Assembly (NCBI GenBank): GCA_028289505.1
Contig: JANQPK010000057.1
Span: forward strand, 1 to 17,780
Origin: Cyclobacteriaceae bacterium
GTDB lineage: Bacteria; Bacteroidota; Bacteroidia; Cytophagales; Cyclobacteriaceae
Reading direction: 5' to 3'
Length of the DNA: 17,780 nt
The notes under the pieces are model-generated. The model had not been told where the DNA came from and did not search any database. It saw only the letters and a list, made by a program, of their open reading frames with translations. This document shows, one piece after another, positions 7,030 through 13,359 of the stretch (its first letter is position 1; every line of letters starts with the position of its first letter). Position numbers and translations under genes: made by a program.

Positions 7030-7944
7030 TTAATTAGGATTAACTAGGTCCCATAATTTTACGCGATTGCGCTTCTGTTTCACGATAAACAAAGGTATCA
7101 GATGTTCATTCTGAGCCATTTGTTCTGTCTCACTTCCCAAGAAGAGATTAGAGAACCTGGATTTTCCTCCAGCAGCCATGAAGATCAAATCTACCTGATG
7201 AGCCAAAGCCTGGCTATGTATGTCTGAGGCAATATAGGTCCCGGATAGTTCAGAGTAAATCATTTGGTACGGAAAACCATCACAGTTATGCCGGTTATTG
7301 AATGCTTTACATTTATCCTGGGCGGTGTTTTTTATAGCATCAAGTATAGTTTCTTTGGGAAAACCTTGATAGTAATAAGCGTGTGGTAACTGGTACACAT
7401 GGTGCAGGTGGAGTTCAACTTTGTTCTTTATTCCAGAAACCAGCTGAATGGCTAATTCATAAGCCTCACCTGATTGCCGGGAAAAATCAGTGGGAATCCA
7501 AATGCGTTCAATCTGTTGGGGCACATTGAAAGGCACTAATAATACAGAGCAAAATGACTTTCTGACAAATCTTCGGGGAATAAGTCCCCTTCCTTTATGC
7601 TTGGGCTTGCTACCAGCAATGAACAGGTCAATGCCTTTTTCCCAGGTTTCATGCCACAAATCGAATTGAACCGGACCCTGCAAGATTTGACAGCTAATGC
7701 GATCCTTATCTGAAAAATATCCCTGCACCTCCAGATTCAGTTTCTCAAGAAACTCATCTGTCGAAGGATATTTTAACTCCTCCGGTAAATGAATGTGTAC
7801 TGCATCGGGTAATCGATCTGCGATGTAAACAAACTCAATATGATCGGGTTGAAAAACATCACTAAGTAATTTGGTATAGCTCAGAATACTGGGATCGTGC
7901 TCGGTTAGATCCAATGCTACCAGCCACTTTTTTAATGATTCCAT
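7030..7944 (-). CDS. Universal stress protein, tandem domains, degenerate ATP sites
   Basis: 304 residues with two Usp-like folds. I chose the ATG at 7944 (MESLKKWLVALDLTEHD) because it matches the usual Usp opening, a few residues then a hydrophobic strand. A TTG at 7965 would add seven residues and overlap the upstream gene. The first domain has a remnant nucleotide loop only (FIAGSKPKHKGRG). The second keeps most of the signature (MAAGGKSRFSNLFLGSE), with the first glycine replaced by alanine. ATP binding is therefore doubtful. It lies 17 bases downstream of a small His-rich helical protein on the same strand, forming a two-gene operon with tandem Crp/Fnr-like boxes at its head. Confidence 0.85.
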   Translation of the reverse strand: MESLKKWLVALDLTEHDPSILSYTKLLSDVFQPDHIEFVYIADRLPDAVHIHLPEELKYPSTDEFLEKLNLEVQGYFSDKDRISCQILQGPVQFDLWHETWEKGIDLFIAGSKPKHKGRGLIPRRFVRKSFCSVLLVPFNVPQQIERIWIPTDFSRQSGEAYELAIQLVSGIKNKVELHLHHVYQLPHAYYYQGFPKETILDAIKNTAQDKCKAFNNRHNCDGFPYQMIYSELSGTYIASDIHSQALAHQVDLIFMAAGGKSRFSNLFLGSETEQMAQNEHLIPLFIVKQKRNRVKLWDLVNPN

Positions 7945-7961
7945 TAGCAGATTAGTAAATT

Positions 7962-8360
7962 TCAACCATGGTTTTCCAATGAGCGTTTCAATTGGTTGAC
8001 CAGCCCAGCTAGGGTGTAATGGTAATATTTTAGTCTCTGATGAGCCTCTTGCTGAGAGAGGTGCCGCTGGTTCAGTATTTGATGCTCTGAGTTCAGTCTT
8101 TCATCGTATTCACTACCTTCAACCAACTCGCTTAAATTCAACTCCTTATGGTTAATATCTAGTTCGTGTTCACGAATGGATGTTTGGTGCTTTTGGTAAG
8201 TTTCGACATGATGATTAACTGCCTTTTCAATAACCCGAAGATTATCCAACAGTTCTGACATCTCATTTTCCCAAACCTCCAGGTCTCTTAACCACATATT
8301 AAGATCTGACTTCCACAATAGATGCTCATTGTGAAGCTCTAGGTGTGATTTCAACTGCAT
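7962..8360 (-). CDS. Unrecognised His-rich all-helical protein
   Basis: 132 residues, not assignable to a family from sequence alone. It has no signal peptide and no membrane segment. It has no proline and no cysteine, about 10 percent histidine (13 residues spread along the chain), and many Glu, Leu, Gln and Asn, so it should be almost wholly alpha-helical, probably a coiled coil or helical bundle. Regular hydrophobic spacing is seen at about 20-60 and 100-130, with an acidic break near 78-86 (LVEGSEYDE). It starts at an ATG and is followed 17 bases later by the degenerate USP. Two Crp/Fnr-like boxes precede it. Context suggests a stress-related scaffold, sensor or metal-buffering protein, but function is unknown. 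Confidence 0.78.
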   Translation of the reverse strand: MQLKSHLELHNEHLLWKSDLNMWLRDLEVWENEMSELLDNLRVIEKAVNHHVETYQKHQTSIREHELDINHKELNLSELVEGSEYDERLNSEHQILNQRHLSQQEAHQRLKYYHYTLAGLVNQLKRSLENHG

Positions 8361-8421
8361 AGTTTTAAATTAGATAGGTTTTGATGCCGGGGCAACATAC
8401 TATGGTAATGCTCTAAATGAT

Positions 8422-8435
8422 ATGAACTTAGTCAA
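8422..8435. promoter_or_regulatory. Crp/Fnr-like box, promoter-proximal of a tandem pair
   Basis: ATGAACTTAGTCAA contains TGA-N6-TCA. It is centred about 68 bases upstream of the His-rich protein start and exactly 22 bp from the next box. Confidence 0.5.
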
Positions 8436-8443
8436 CCAATAGT

Positions 8444-8457
8444 ATGACAAAAGTCAA
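8444..8457. promoter_or_regulatory. Crp/Fnr-like box, distal of a tandem pair
   Basis: ATGACAAAAGTCAA contains TGAC-N4-GTCA, the same core as the box at 2249-2262. It overlaps the stop codon of the phosphate-cotransporter gene. It faces the operon of the His-rich protein and USP. Confidence 0.55.
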
Positions 8458-10118
8458 AACCCTAAAGAGGCAGGAAGCTTCTGAAAATCAATAGACTCCT
8501 GAAAATTCAGACGGTAATCTTTTAAGGCCATGATCAAGGCCTTTCTTGATGAAAACAACCAGCGGTTAATATTTAATACGGTACTGATCTCCACTTGACT
8601 AAGCTTCCCCTTAGACAAGTTTTGATATATGGAATCTGACAATTCTTCATACAAGACCTGGTTTTTCTGTAACATTTCAATCAGGTCTTCAAACATGGTA
8701 GTACTGGTGTCCACTTGCAAAAGATCTTCCAACTCCTCATAAAAAGAAAGGTGCCCTGCTCGAATAATATTGAAAATACTGTTCAAGGTGTAATCGGTGC
8801 TATTCCTAATCTCCGCTAAATTACCATGCACATCCTTCGCCCCTTTGGCAGCATGTAGTAGGTCACGGATAACATTAATAAGCTGACTAAGTCTTTGACT
8901 ATCTTGTTGATCTAAAGATTGTTGTTGTATGCCTGTGTAGAATTGGAACATTTCACCTTCCAACTGCTTTACATCCTTATACTGTTTTTTAAAATCGGCT
9001 TTACTATCTGAATTAAACAAATCAAAATTGAAAGTAGCAGATGGTATTTCGAAATTGGATCTTACCAGATTGAAGACTTTGTGGAACAAATGTTCCACTT
9101 CTTGATCCAGTGCCTGCAAGGCAGCTTCCGGTATCTGAGGCGTAAGCTTGCGTATATACTTCGATTCATGTACTGAGCTATCCTTAAAACGGCTTTCCAG
9201 GAAATCGGCCAGGTAATTGATGAATGGATAGAATAAAATGAGACCAAAGGCATTAAATGTGCTATGCAGTAATACCAAAGCAATCAATGGATCCGACACG
9301 CCCATAAAAGTAACAAACATTAGCAGCCAGTCAAGAGCCAGGAATGCCAAAAGATCAGTGACCAGATTAAAAATAAAATGAGCCAGGGCAACTCTTTTCT
9401 TTGCTGGCAAACCAGGTAGTCCTCCCACCAACACCGTGGCAGTAGTCCCCAGATCTGAACCAATTACCATAGCCGCGGCGGACTCCAAAGGAATAATATT
9501 ACTGTAGAGGGCACTTAAGGTAATCACCATGGAGGCTGAGCTCGATTGGATTATAGCGGTAAGCACCATGCCAATCAGCAGAAATACAAATGGGCTGTAG
9601 TCTACATAGGGCGACAGGTCAAAGTTTTCCGCCAGATGGTCGACACTGGTTTTCATAAATTCCAGCCCCAGGAATAAAAAGCCCAGGCCTAACAAAGCTT
9701 GCCCGAAATGTTTCCAATTCTTTTTGCCTTCAAATATCAAGACCATCAACGTCCCTGCCCCAATCAGCGGGAATGCCAGTTGTTCAATTTCAACCTTGAA
9801 ACCCACTAATGCTACCAACCAGCCGGTGACGGTGGTCCCCAGGTTTGCTCCAAAAACCATGGCAATGGCGCTTCGCATGGGAATGACCCCTGCACCAACA
9901 AAAGCCAGTACGATAAGGGAAACCACAGAGCTGCTTTGTAGGATGGCTGTAACCGCTCCACCACTTAGAATCCCTTTTATTTTATTACCACTATGTTTTT
10001 TCAGGAATAGCTTAAAACTGCGCCCTGCAAGGGTCTTGATGGCCTCTTCCATCTGCAACATGCCAAACAGAAAAATGCCTAATCCAGCAATGAATTCCCA
10101 GGTATTGAAGTACTGCAC
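8454..10118 (-). CDS. Na/Pi cotransporter family protein with PhoU-like tail
   Basis: A 554-residue membrane protein. The transport half (about 1-320) has the inverted repeat of the Na/Pi (SLC34/NptA-like) family, with the signature QSSS at 61-64 and again at 191-194, plus GANLGTT at 90-96 and its counterpart GSDLGTT. The C-terminal 220 residues are soluble helices of the PhoU-like type found in many bacterial members. The likely role is Na+-coupled phosphate uptake or efflux, with the tail sensing or gating. The start is a GTG at 10118: no in-frame ATG lies between it and an upstream stop, and MQYFNTWEFIAGLGIFLFGM matches the usual family opening. It diverges from a small secreted protein gene 49 bases away. 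Directionality and substrate cannot be proved from sequence. Confidence 0.9.
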   Translation of the reverse strand: MQYFNTWEFIAGLGIFLFGMLQMEEAIKTLAGRSFKLFLKKHSGNKIKGILSGGAVTAILQSSSVVSLIVLAFVGAGVIPMRSAIAMVFGANLGTTVTGWLVALVGFKVEIEQLAFPLIGAGTLMVLIFEGKKNWKHFGQALLGLGFLFLGLEFMKTSVDHLAENFDLSPYVDYSPFVFLLIGMVLTAIIQSSSASMVITLSALYSNIIPLESAAAMVIGSDLGTTATVLVGGLPGLPAKKRVALAHFIFNLVTDLLAFLALDWLLMFVTFMGVSDPLIALVLLHSTFNAFGLILFYPFINYLADFLESRFKDSSVHESKYIRKLTPQIPEAALQALDQEVEHLFHKVFNLVRSNFEIPSATFNFDLFNSDSKADFKKQYKDVKQLEGEMFQFYTGIQQQSLDQQDSQRLSQLINVIRDLLHAAKGAKDVHGNLAEIRNSTDYTLNSIFNIIRAGHLSFYEELEDLLQVDTSTTMFEDLIEMLQKNQVLYEELSDSIYQNLSKGKLSQVEISTVLNINRWLFSSRKALIMALKDYRLNFQESIDFQKLPASLGF

Positions 10119-10133
10119 TTTGAGTATATCTGC

Positions 10134-10148
10134 TACCTTTGCAAGGTA
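10134..10148 (+). promoter_or_regulatory. -7 box and overlapping palindrome before secreted protein gene
   Basis: TACCTTTG (10134-10141) matches the Bacteroidota -7 consensus TAnnTTTG exactly, 26 bases before the ATG at 10168. It lies inside a 15-base palindrome, TACCTT-TGC-AAGGTA, so a repressor could occlude it. I found no convincing -33 element at the expected spacing. Confidence 0.4.
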
Positions 10149-10167
10149 TAATTCATTATTCTATTTT

Positions 10168-10635
10168 ATGAAACTGACGCTGACATTTTGTTTAATATTT
10201 TTTCTGTTTTTTGGCTTGTCTACAAACCTCAAAGCCCAGTCTAATTTGGAAGCTGGAATCCGATTAGGTAAGTACATATCCTTTGATGCTACCATACCGG
10301 TCGGTTTGGCTCCCAGGTTACATACGGCAGTATATTTCGATCGATTTGGCATTGGCTCTTACCTGGATTGGGTATTTGTGTTGCCTAATGGTCCGGAGGG
10401 CTTAAGGTTCTACCCGGGCTTAGGCCCGCAGTTCTGGTTTGAGGGGGATTTCGATTTTGATATCGCCGGGAGTTTCGGAGTGGAATACGCTTTTGACTTC
10501 CCCTTGGTAGTAGGTATCGATTGGCGTCCAGCTTTTAGGACAACCGACGATTTTGATTTCAGGACCAGTAACATAGGAGTTACCGCCAGGTTCAGGTTTG
10601 GAGAGGTAATTAAATTTGCCCCTGCCAATGAATAG
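10168..10635 (+). CDS. Small exported outer-membrane beta-barrel-like protein
   Basis: 155 residues. A clear signal peptide spans about residues 1-23: a lysine, then a phenylalanine/leucine-rich core (LTFCLIFFLFFGLS), ending near LKAQS. The mature part has alternating hydrophobic and polar residues, many Phe, Asp and Gly, and ends in strand-like segments such as GVTARFRFGEVIKF, consistent with a small barrel in the outer membrane. I do not recognise a named family. The same frame stays open upstream to 9724, but that extension lies antisense to the phosphate-cotransporter gene and lacks a signal peptide at its start, so I chose the ATG at 10168, just after the -7 box. It is convergent with the SQR gene, with 113 bases between. 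Confidence 0.8.
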   Translation: MKLTLTFCLIFFLFFGLSTNLKAQSNLEAGIRLGKYISFDATIPVGLAPRLHTAVYFDRFGIGSYLDWVFVLPNGPEGLRFYPGLGPQFWFEGDFDFDIAGSFGVEYAFDFPLVVGIDWRPAFRTTDDFDFRTSNIGVTARFRFGEVIKFAPANE

Positions 10636-10703
10636 GTTGGAAACCTCTAGTTTCTGCTGTTTGATCCCTGATTTTCGGTATGTGATTCAGCTGGGGTAGT
10701 ATA

Positions 10704-10736
10704 CTAAAATCTTAGTTTTATCGGCTAAAATCATAG
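10704..10736. repeat. Short direct repeat in convergent spacer
   Basis: CTAAAATCTTAG (10704-10715) and CTAAAATCATAG (10725-10736) differ at one base and repeat at 21-bp intervals. The spacer 10636-10748 lies between the stops of the secreted protein and SQR genes. Between them TTTTA and TAAAA could form a weak hairpin, so this may be a bidirectional terminator. Otherwise the spacer holds nothing I recognise. Confidence 0.35.
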
Positions 10737-10748
10737 ACCAGAGATCTT

Positions 10749-12002
10749 TCAGCCTTTTCCTTTTAGCATGCGGTTCCAGTAAAACCATGGCAGAAGGTAT
10801 TTTTTAAGGATCCACATGTCCCAACGAGGTCTGGAGGTATCTACTATCACCGTTTTTGCGGCGTTATTATCATAGTCGAACTCGGCCAACAACATCTTTC
10901 CATAACCAGTCACTATCGGGCATGATGAATATCCATCATAAGCAGCATTTCCCTGATGCTCTTGCCTGAACTTTAGTAAGTTCTCCACCAGTACTGGCGC
11001 CTGTTTGCGCACTGCCGCTCCAGTTTTTGCGTTGGGCGTTCCCGCTACGTCCCCTATGGAAAAGACATTGGGATATCGTAGGTGTTGTAAAGTATGTTTA
11101 TCCACCTCAACAAAGCCAAAGGGATCATCACGTTTGGATAAAAGACTATTCTTGATAAAATCCGGTGCACTTTGAGGTGGTGCGGTATGCAGGAATTCAA
11201 ATGGTATTACTACGCTGCCGTCAGGTTCAATGCGGATTCCCAGCTTTTGGTTTATCGGATCTTTGACATCTGGAATATGATCGGGCTGTGTTACCTGATA
11301 AACTGCTTCCTTCGCTTCAGGCCGTATCTCAACCAACTTGTGATAAAAAAAAGTGTGAATATTGCGCTCCTTCACAATCTTTTGCAACGCAGCTTTGAAT
11401 GGTTGAACTCCAAAAATAACGGTTCCAGGAGTAGCGAATATAACATTGGCCGCTTCCCTTTTCCCCTGCTTTCTAAAATAATGTTCCGCCATGTACATGA
11501 TCTTCTGTGGCGCTCCTCCGCACTTGATAGGAGTATGTGGCTGGGTGAATAGGGCATTGCCTTGCTTGAAATGCTGTAACGACTCCCAAGTGTAAGGAGC
11601 ATATCGCTTATCATAGTTAGAAGTAATACTTCTGGTACCAATGCTGTCCGCTAAACCGGGAATTACGTTCCAATTGTACTGAACCCCTGTTGCTACTACT
11701 AAATTTTCATACTCAATTTGCCCTCCTTCACTGGTGGATACCAGGTTGTTATCAGGGTCAATTTCCTCTGCAAATGCCCTGATCCAAACTGCTCCTTTGG
11801 GTATTAAATCTTTCTCATCTCTTTCGGTGTCTGATAATTTATAGGTGCCAGCTCCCACCAGGGTCCAAGCGGGCTGGTAGTAATGTTTTTCTGAAGGCTC
11901 CATAATAGCCACTTTGAGATCAGCCTGTTTTCGGAGCAACTGAGCGGCTGTGGTAATACCCGCCGTACCACCACCTAGGATCAAGACCTGGTATTTTTTC
12001 AT
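10749..12002 (-). CDS. sqr: Sulfide:quinone oxidoreductase, type II (SQOR-like)
   Basis: A 417-residue FAD flavoprotein that oxidises sulfide at the membrane surface and passes electrons to quinone, leaving persulfide sulfur on an acceptor. The FAD-binding GGGTAGITTA is at about 10-19, the second nucleotide motif VVATGVQYNW lies near 102-111, and the third FAD motif NVFSIGDVAG near 314-323. The redox-active pair is C161 (IKCGGAPQK) and C361 (SSCPIVTGYGK). These motifs match the eukaryotic SQOR/type II group rather than type I. An amphipathic, tryptophan-rich tail (WDMWILKKYLLPWFYW) probably anchors it to the inner face of the membrane. It is the last gene of the sulfur operon, 14 bases after thioredoxin. 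Substrate specificity is inferred from motifs and operon context. Confidence 0.92.
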   Translation of the reverse strand: MKKYQVLILGGGTAGITTAAQLLRKQADLKVAIMEPSEKHYYQPAWTLVGAGTYKLSDTERDEKDLIPKGAVWIRAFAEEIDPDNNLVSTSEGGQIEYENLVVATGVQYNWNVIPGLADSIGTRSITSNYDKRYAPYTWESLQHFKQGNALFTQPHTPIKCGGAPQKIMYMAEHYFRKQGKREAANVIFATPGTVIFGVQPFKAALQKIVKERNIHTFFYHKLVEIRPEAKEAVYQVTQPDHIPDVKDPINQKLGIRIEPDGSVVIPFEFLHTAPPQSAPDFIKNSLLSKRDDPFGFVEVDKHTLQHLRYPNVFSIGDVAGTPNAKTGAAVRKQAPVLVENLLKFRQEHQGNAAYDGYSSCPIVTGYGKMLLAEFDYDNNAAKTVIVDTSRPRWDMWILKKYLLPWFYWNRMLKGKG

Positions 12003-12016
12003 ATCTAATGGTTTAC

Positions 12017-12328
12017 TTATTTCGGAATATAAGGCTCCAGAGCCTGTTTTAACTGGAAGGCCTGTTGCACTCCTGACTGTCGCCAGAGCAATTCACCATT
12101 TTTGAAAATTGCCAAAGTAGGCACTCCCTGAATGCGGTACTTGGAAGCTAAATCCGGATTCCGGTCTACATCGATTTTGACAATTCTAACCGCATTACCC
12201 ATTTCAGATTTTAGCTGTTCCAATATCGGAGGCATCATTTTACAAGGACCGCACCACTCAGCTGAAAAGTCAATCAGTACAGGAGTTTCGCTGTTTATCA
12301 GTTCAGAGAATTTGCTAGTCTTCTTCAT
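12017..12328 (-). CDS. trxA: Thioredoxin
   Basis: 103 residues, standard thioredoxin size, with the active site WCGPC (C26 and C29), the buried aspartate in VLIDFSAEW and the cis-proline loop GVPTLAIFKNG. I start it at the ATG at 12328 (MKKTSKFSEL). The same frame is open to 12484, but that would overlap the upstream transporter gene and adds 52 unrelated residues. It has no signal peptide, so it is cytoplasmic. It lies 17 bases after the YeeE/YedE gene and 14 before SQR. In this setting it probably reduces persulfidated proteins or accepts sulfane sulfur produced by SQR and the rhodanese fusion (inference). The general thioredoxin system is presumably encoded elsewhere. Confidence 0.94.
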   Translation of the reverse strand: MKKTSKFSELINSETPVLIDFSAEWCGPCKMMPPILEQLKSEMGNAVRIVKIDVDRNPDLASKYRIQGVPTLAIFKNGELLWRQSGVQQAFQLKQALEPYIPK

Positions 12329-12345
12329 AAAATTCTGATTTTTGG

Positions 12346-12759
12346 TTAGTGAGGTAAGCGATCTCTTAACAAACCATATACAAAAGTCCCTGCGATGGCG
12401 CTTGCGATCACCACTAGCATCACTCCTACTCCTTGGCCTACAAGTATAAACATGGGTCCTGGGCATGCGCCGGTCAAAGCCCAACCCAACCCAAAGATGA
12501 TGCCTCCTAAAAGATAGCGAGCAATGCTGCGGTTCTTAGGAGTAAAGCTAATCTCACTACCTGTTAACGATTTCATATGGGTGCTCTTTATCAGCTGTAT
12601 CAACGCAATACCTACAGCTATAGCGGAGCCAATCACCCCATACATATGAAAATTATCGAACCTGAACATTTCATAGATACGATACCAAGAAACCACTTCT
12701 GCTTTACTAAGCACAATACCGAAGAAGACACCTAATACTAAATATTTTATATACTTCAT
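12346..12759 (-). CDS. YeeE/YedE-family sulfur transport half-protein (second half)
   Basis: A 137-residue membrane protein with about four spans. The sequence GLGWALTGACPGPMF (about 90-104) is the family signature with its conserved cysteine C99. Family members with both halves fused include the thiosulfate transporter TsuA, in which conserved cysteines pass the substrate through the membrane by hydrogen-bond contacts. Here the two halves are separate genes, this one 10 bases after the other. A soluble stretch at about 60-80 probably lies on the cytoplasmic side. It likely pairs with the 188-residue partner to move thiosulfate or a related sulfur species. Transport direction is not shown by sequence. 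Confidence 0.88.
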   Translation of the reverse strand: MKYIKYLVLGVFFGIVLSKAEVVSWYRIYEMFRFDNFHMYGVIGSAIAVGIALIQLIKSTHMKSLTGSEISFTPKNRSIARYLLGGIIFGLGWALTGACPGPMFILVGQGVGVMLVVIASAIAGTFVYGLLRDRLPH

Positions 12760-12769
12760 TTTGTATTTC

Positions 12770-13336
12770 TTAAAGGTTGAGGATGATGGGAAGCAAAAAA
12801 TAGGTCATGATCAATCCGCCGATAAAAAAACCAATTACTGCTATCAGGGAGGGGATTTGTAAATCACTGATTCCACTAATAGCGTGGCCTGAGGTACAAC
12901 CTCCAGCATATCGAGCGCCAAAACCTACCAGGAAACCTCCACCTACCATGATCACCAGTCCCTTGAGTGAAAAGAGGGTTGACCAGCTAAATATTGAACT
13001 TGGTAAGAATTCAGCTCCTGGCTGTGCCACACCCAATTCATTTAAAGCAGTAATGGTAGCAGCCGCTAATTCGACTCCTGAGTCTGTAGTCAGGAATTCA
13101 CTGGCTATAAAACCGCCTATTACTGCTCCTACTACGAAAACCAAATTCCATATCCTTTTGGTCCAATCGAACTTGAAAAAATCAGCTGCTTTACCTGCTC
13201 CGGCTATGGAACACATGGTGGCAAGATTGGCAGAGACTCCAAAATTGTTACCAAAATAAAGTAACATGAACATCACTAATGCGATTAGAGGCCCAGCCAC
13301 ATACCAGGGCCAGGGTTGACTTATAAACTCTATCAT
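12770..13336 (-). CDS. YeeE/YedE-family sulfur transport half-protein (first half)
   Basis: A 188-residue membrane protein with about five spans. It carries two of the family's cysteine sites, C42 in TMCSIAGAGKA and C147 in YAGGCTSGHAISG. The second motif is highly characteristic of YeeE/YedE proteins. With the third site (C99) in the adjacent 137-residue protein, the pair restores the full cysteine relay of a fused transporter. The ATG lies 23 bases after the metallo-beta-lactamase/rhodanese gene stop. Such split pairs are often found with sulfide-oxidation genes, which supports a role in sulfur movement in this operon. Substrate remains to be shown. Confidence 0.9.
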   Translation of the reverse strand: MIEFISQPWPWYVAGPLIALVMFMLLYFGNNFGVSANLATMCSIAGAGKAADFFKFDWTKRIWNLVFVVGAVIGGFIASEFLTTDSGVELAAATITALNELGVAQPGAEFLPSSIFSWSTLFSLKGLVIMVGGGFLVGFGARYAGGCTSGHAISGISDLQIPSLIAVIGFFIGGLIMTYFLLPIILNL

Positions 13337-13359
13337 AATTCACAATTAAGATTGTACAA

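Noticed and set aside
7945..7965. TTG start adding seven residues to the degenerate USP
   Set aside because: The ATG at 7944 fits Usp N-termini better; the longer form would overlap the upstream stop codon.
9724..10167. Open frame extending the secreted protein upstream to give 303 residues
   Set aside because: The extension runs antisense through the conserved Na/Pi transporter domain, and the clear signal peptide sits at the internal ATG at 10168.
12329..12484. N-terminal extension of thioredoxin to a 155-residue protein
   Set aside because: It overlaps the YeeE/YedE gene in another frame, is arginine-rich and unlike any thioredoxin lead-in. The ATG at 12328 gives the usual length.
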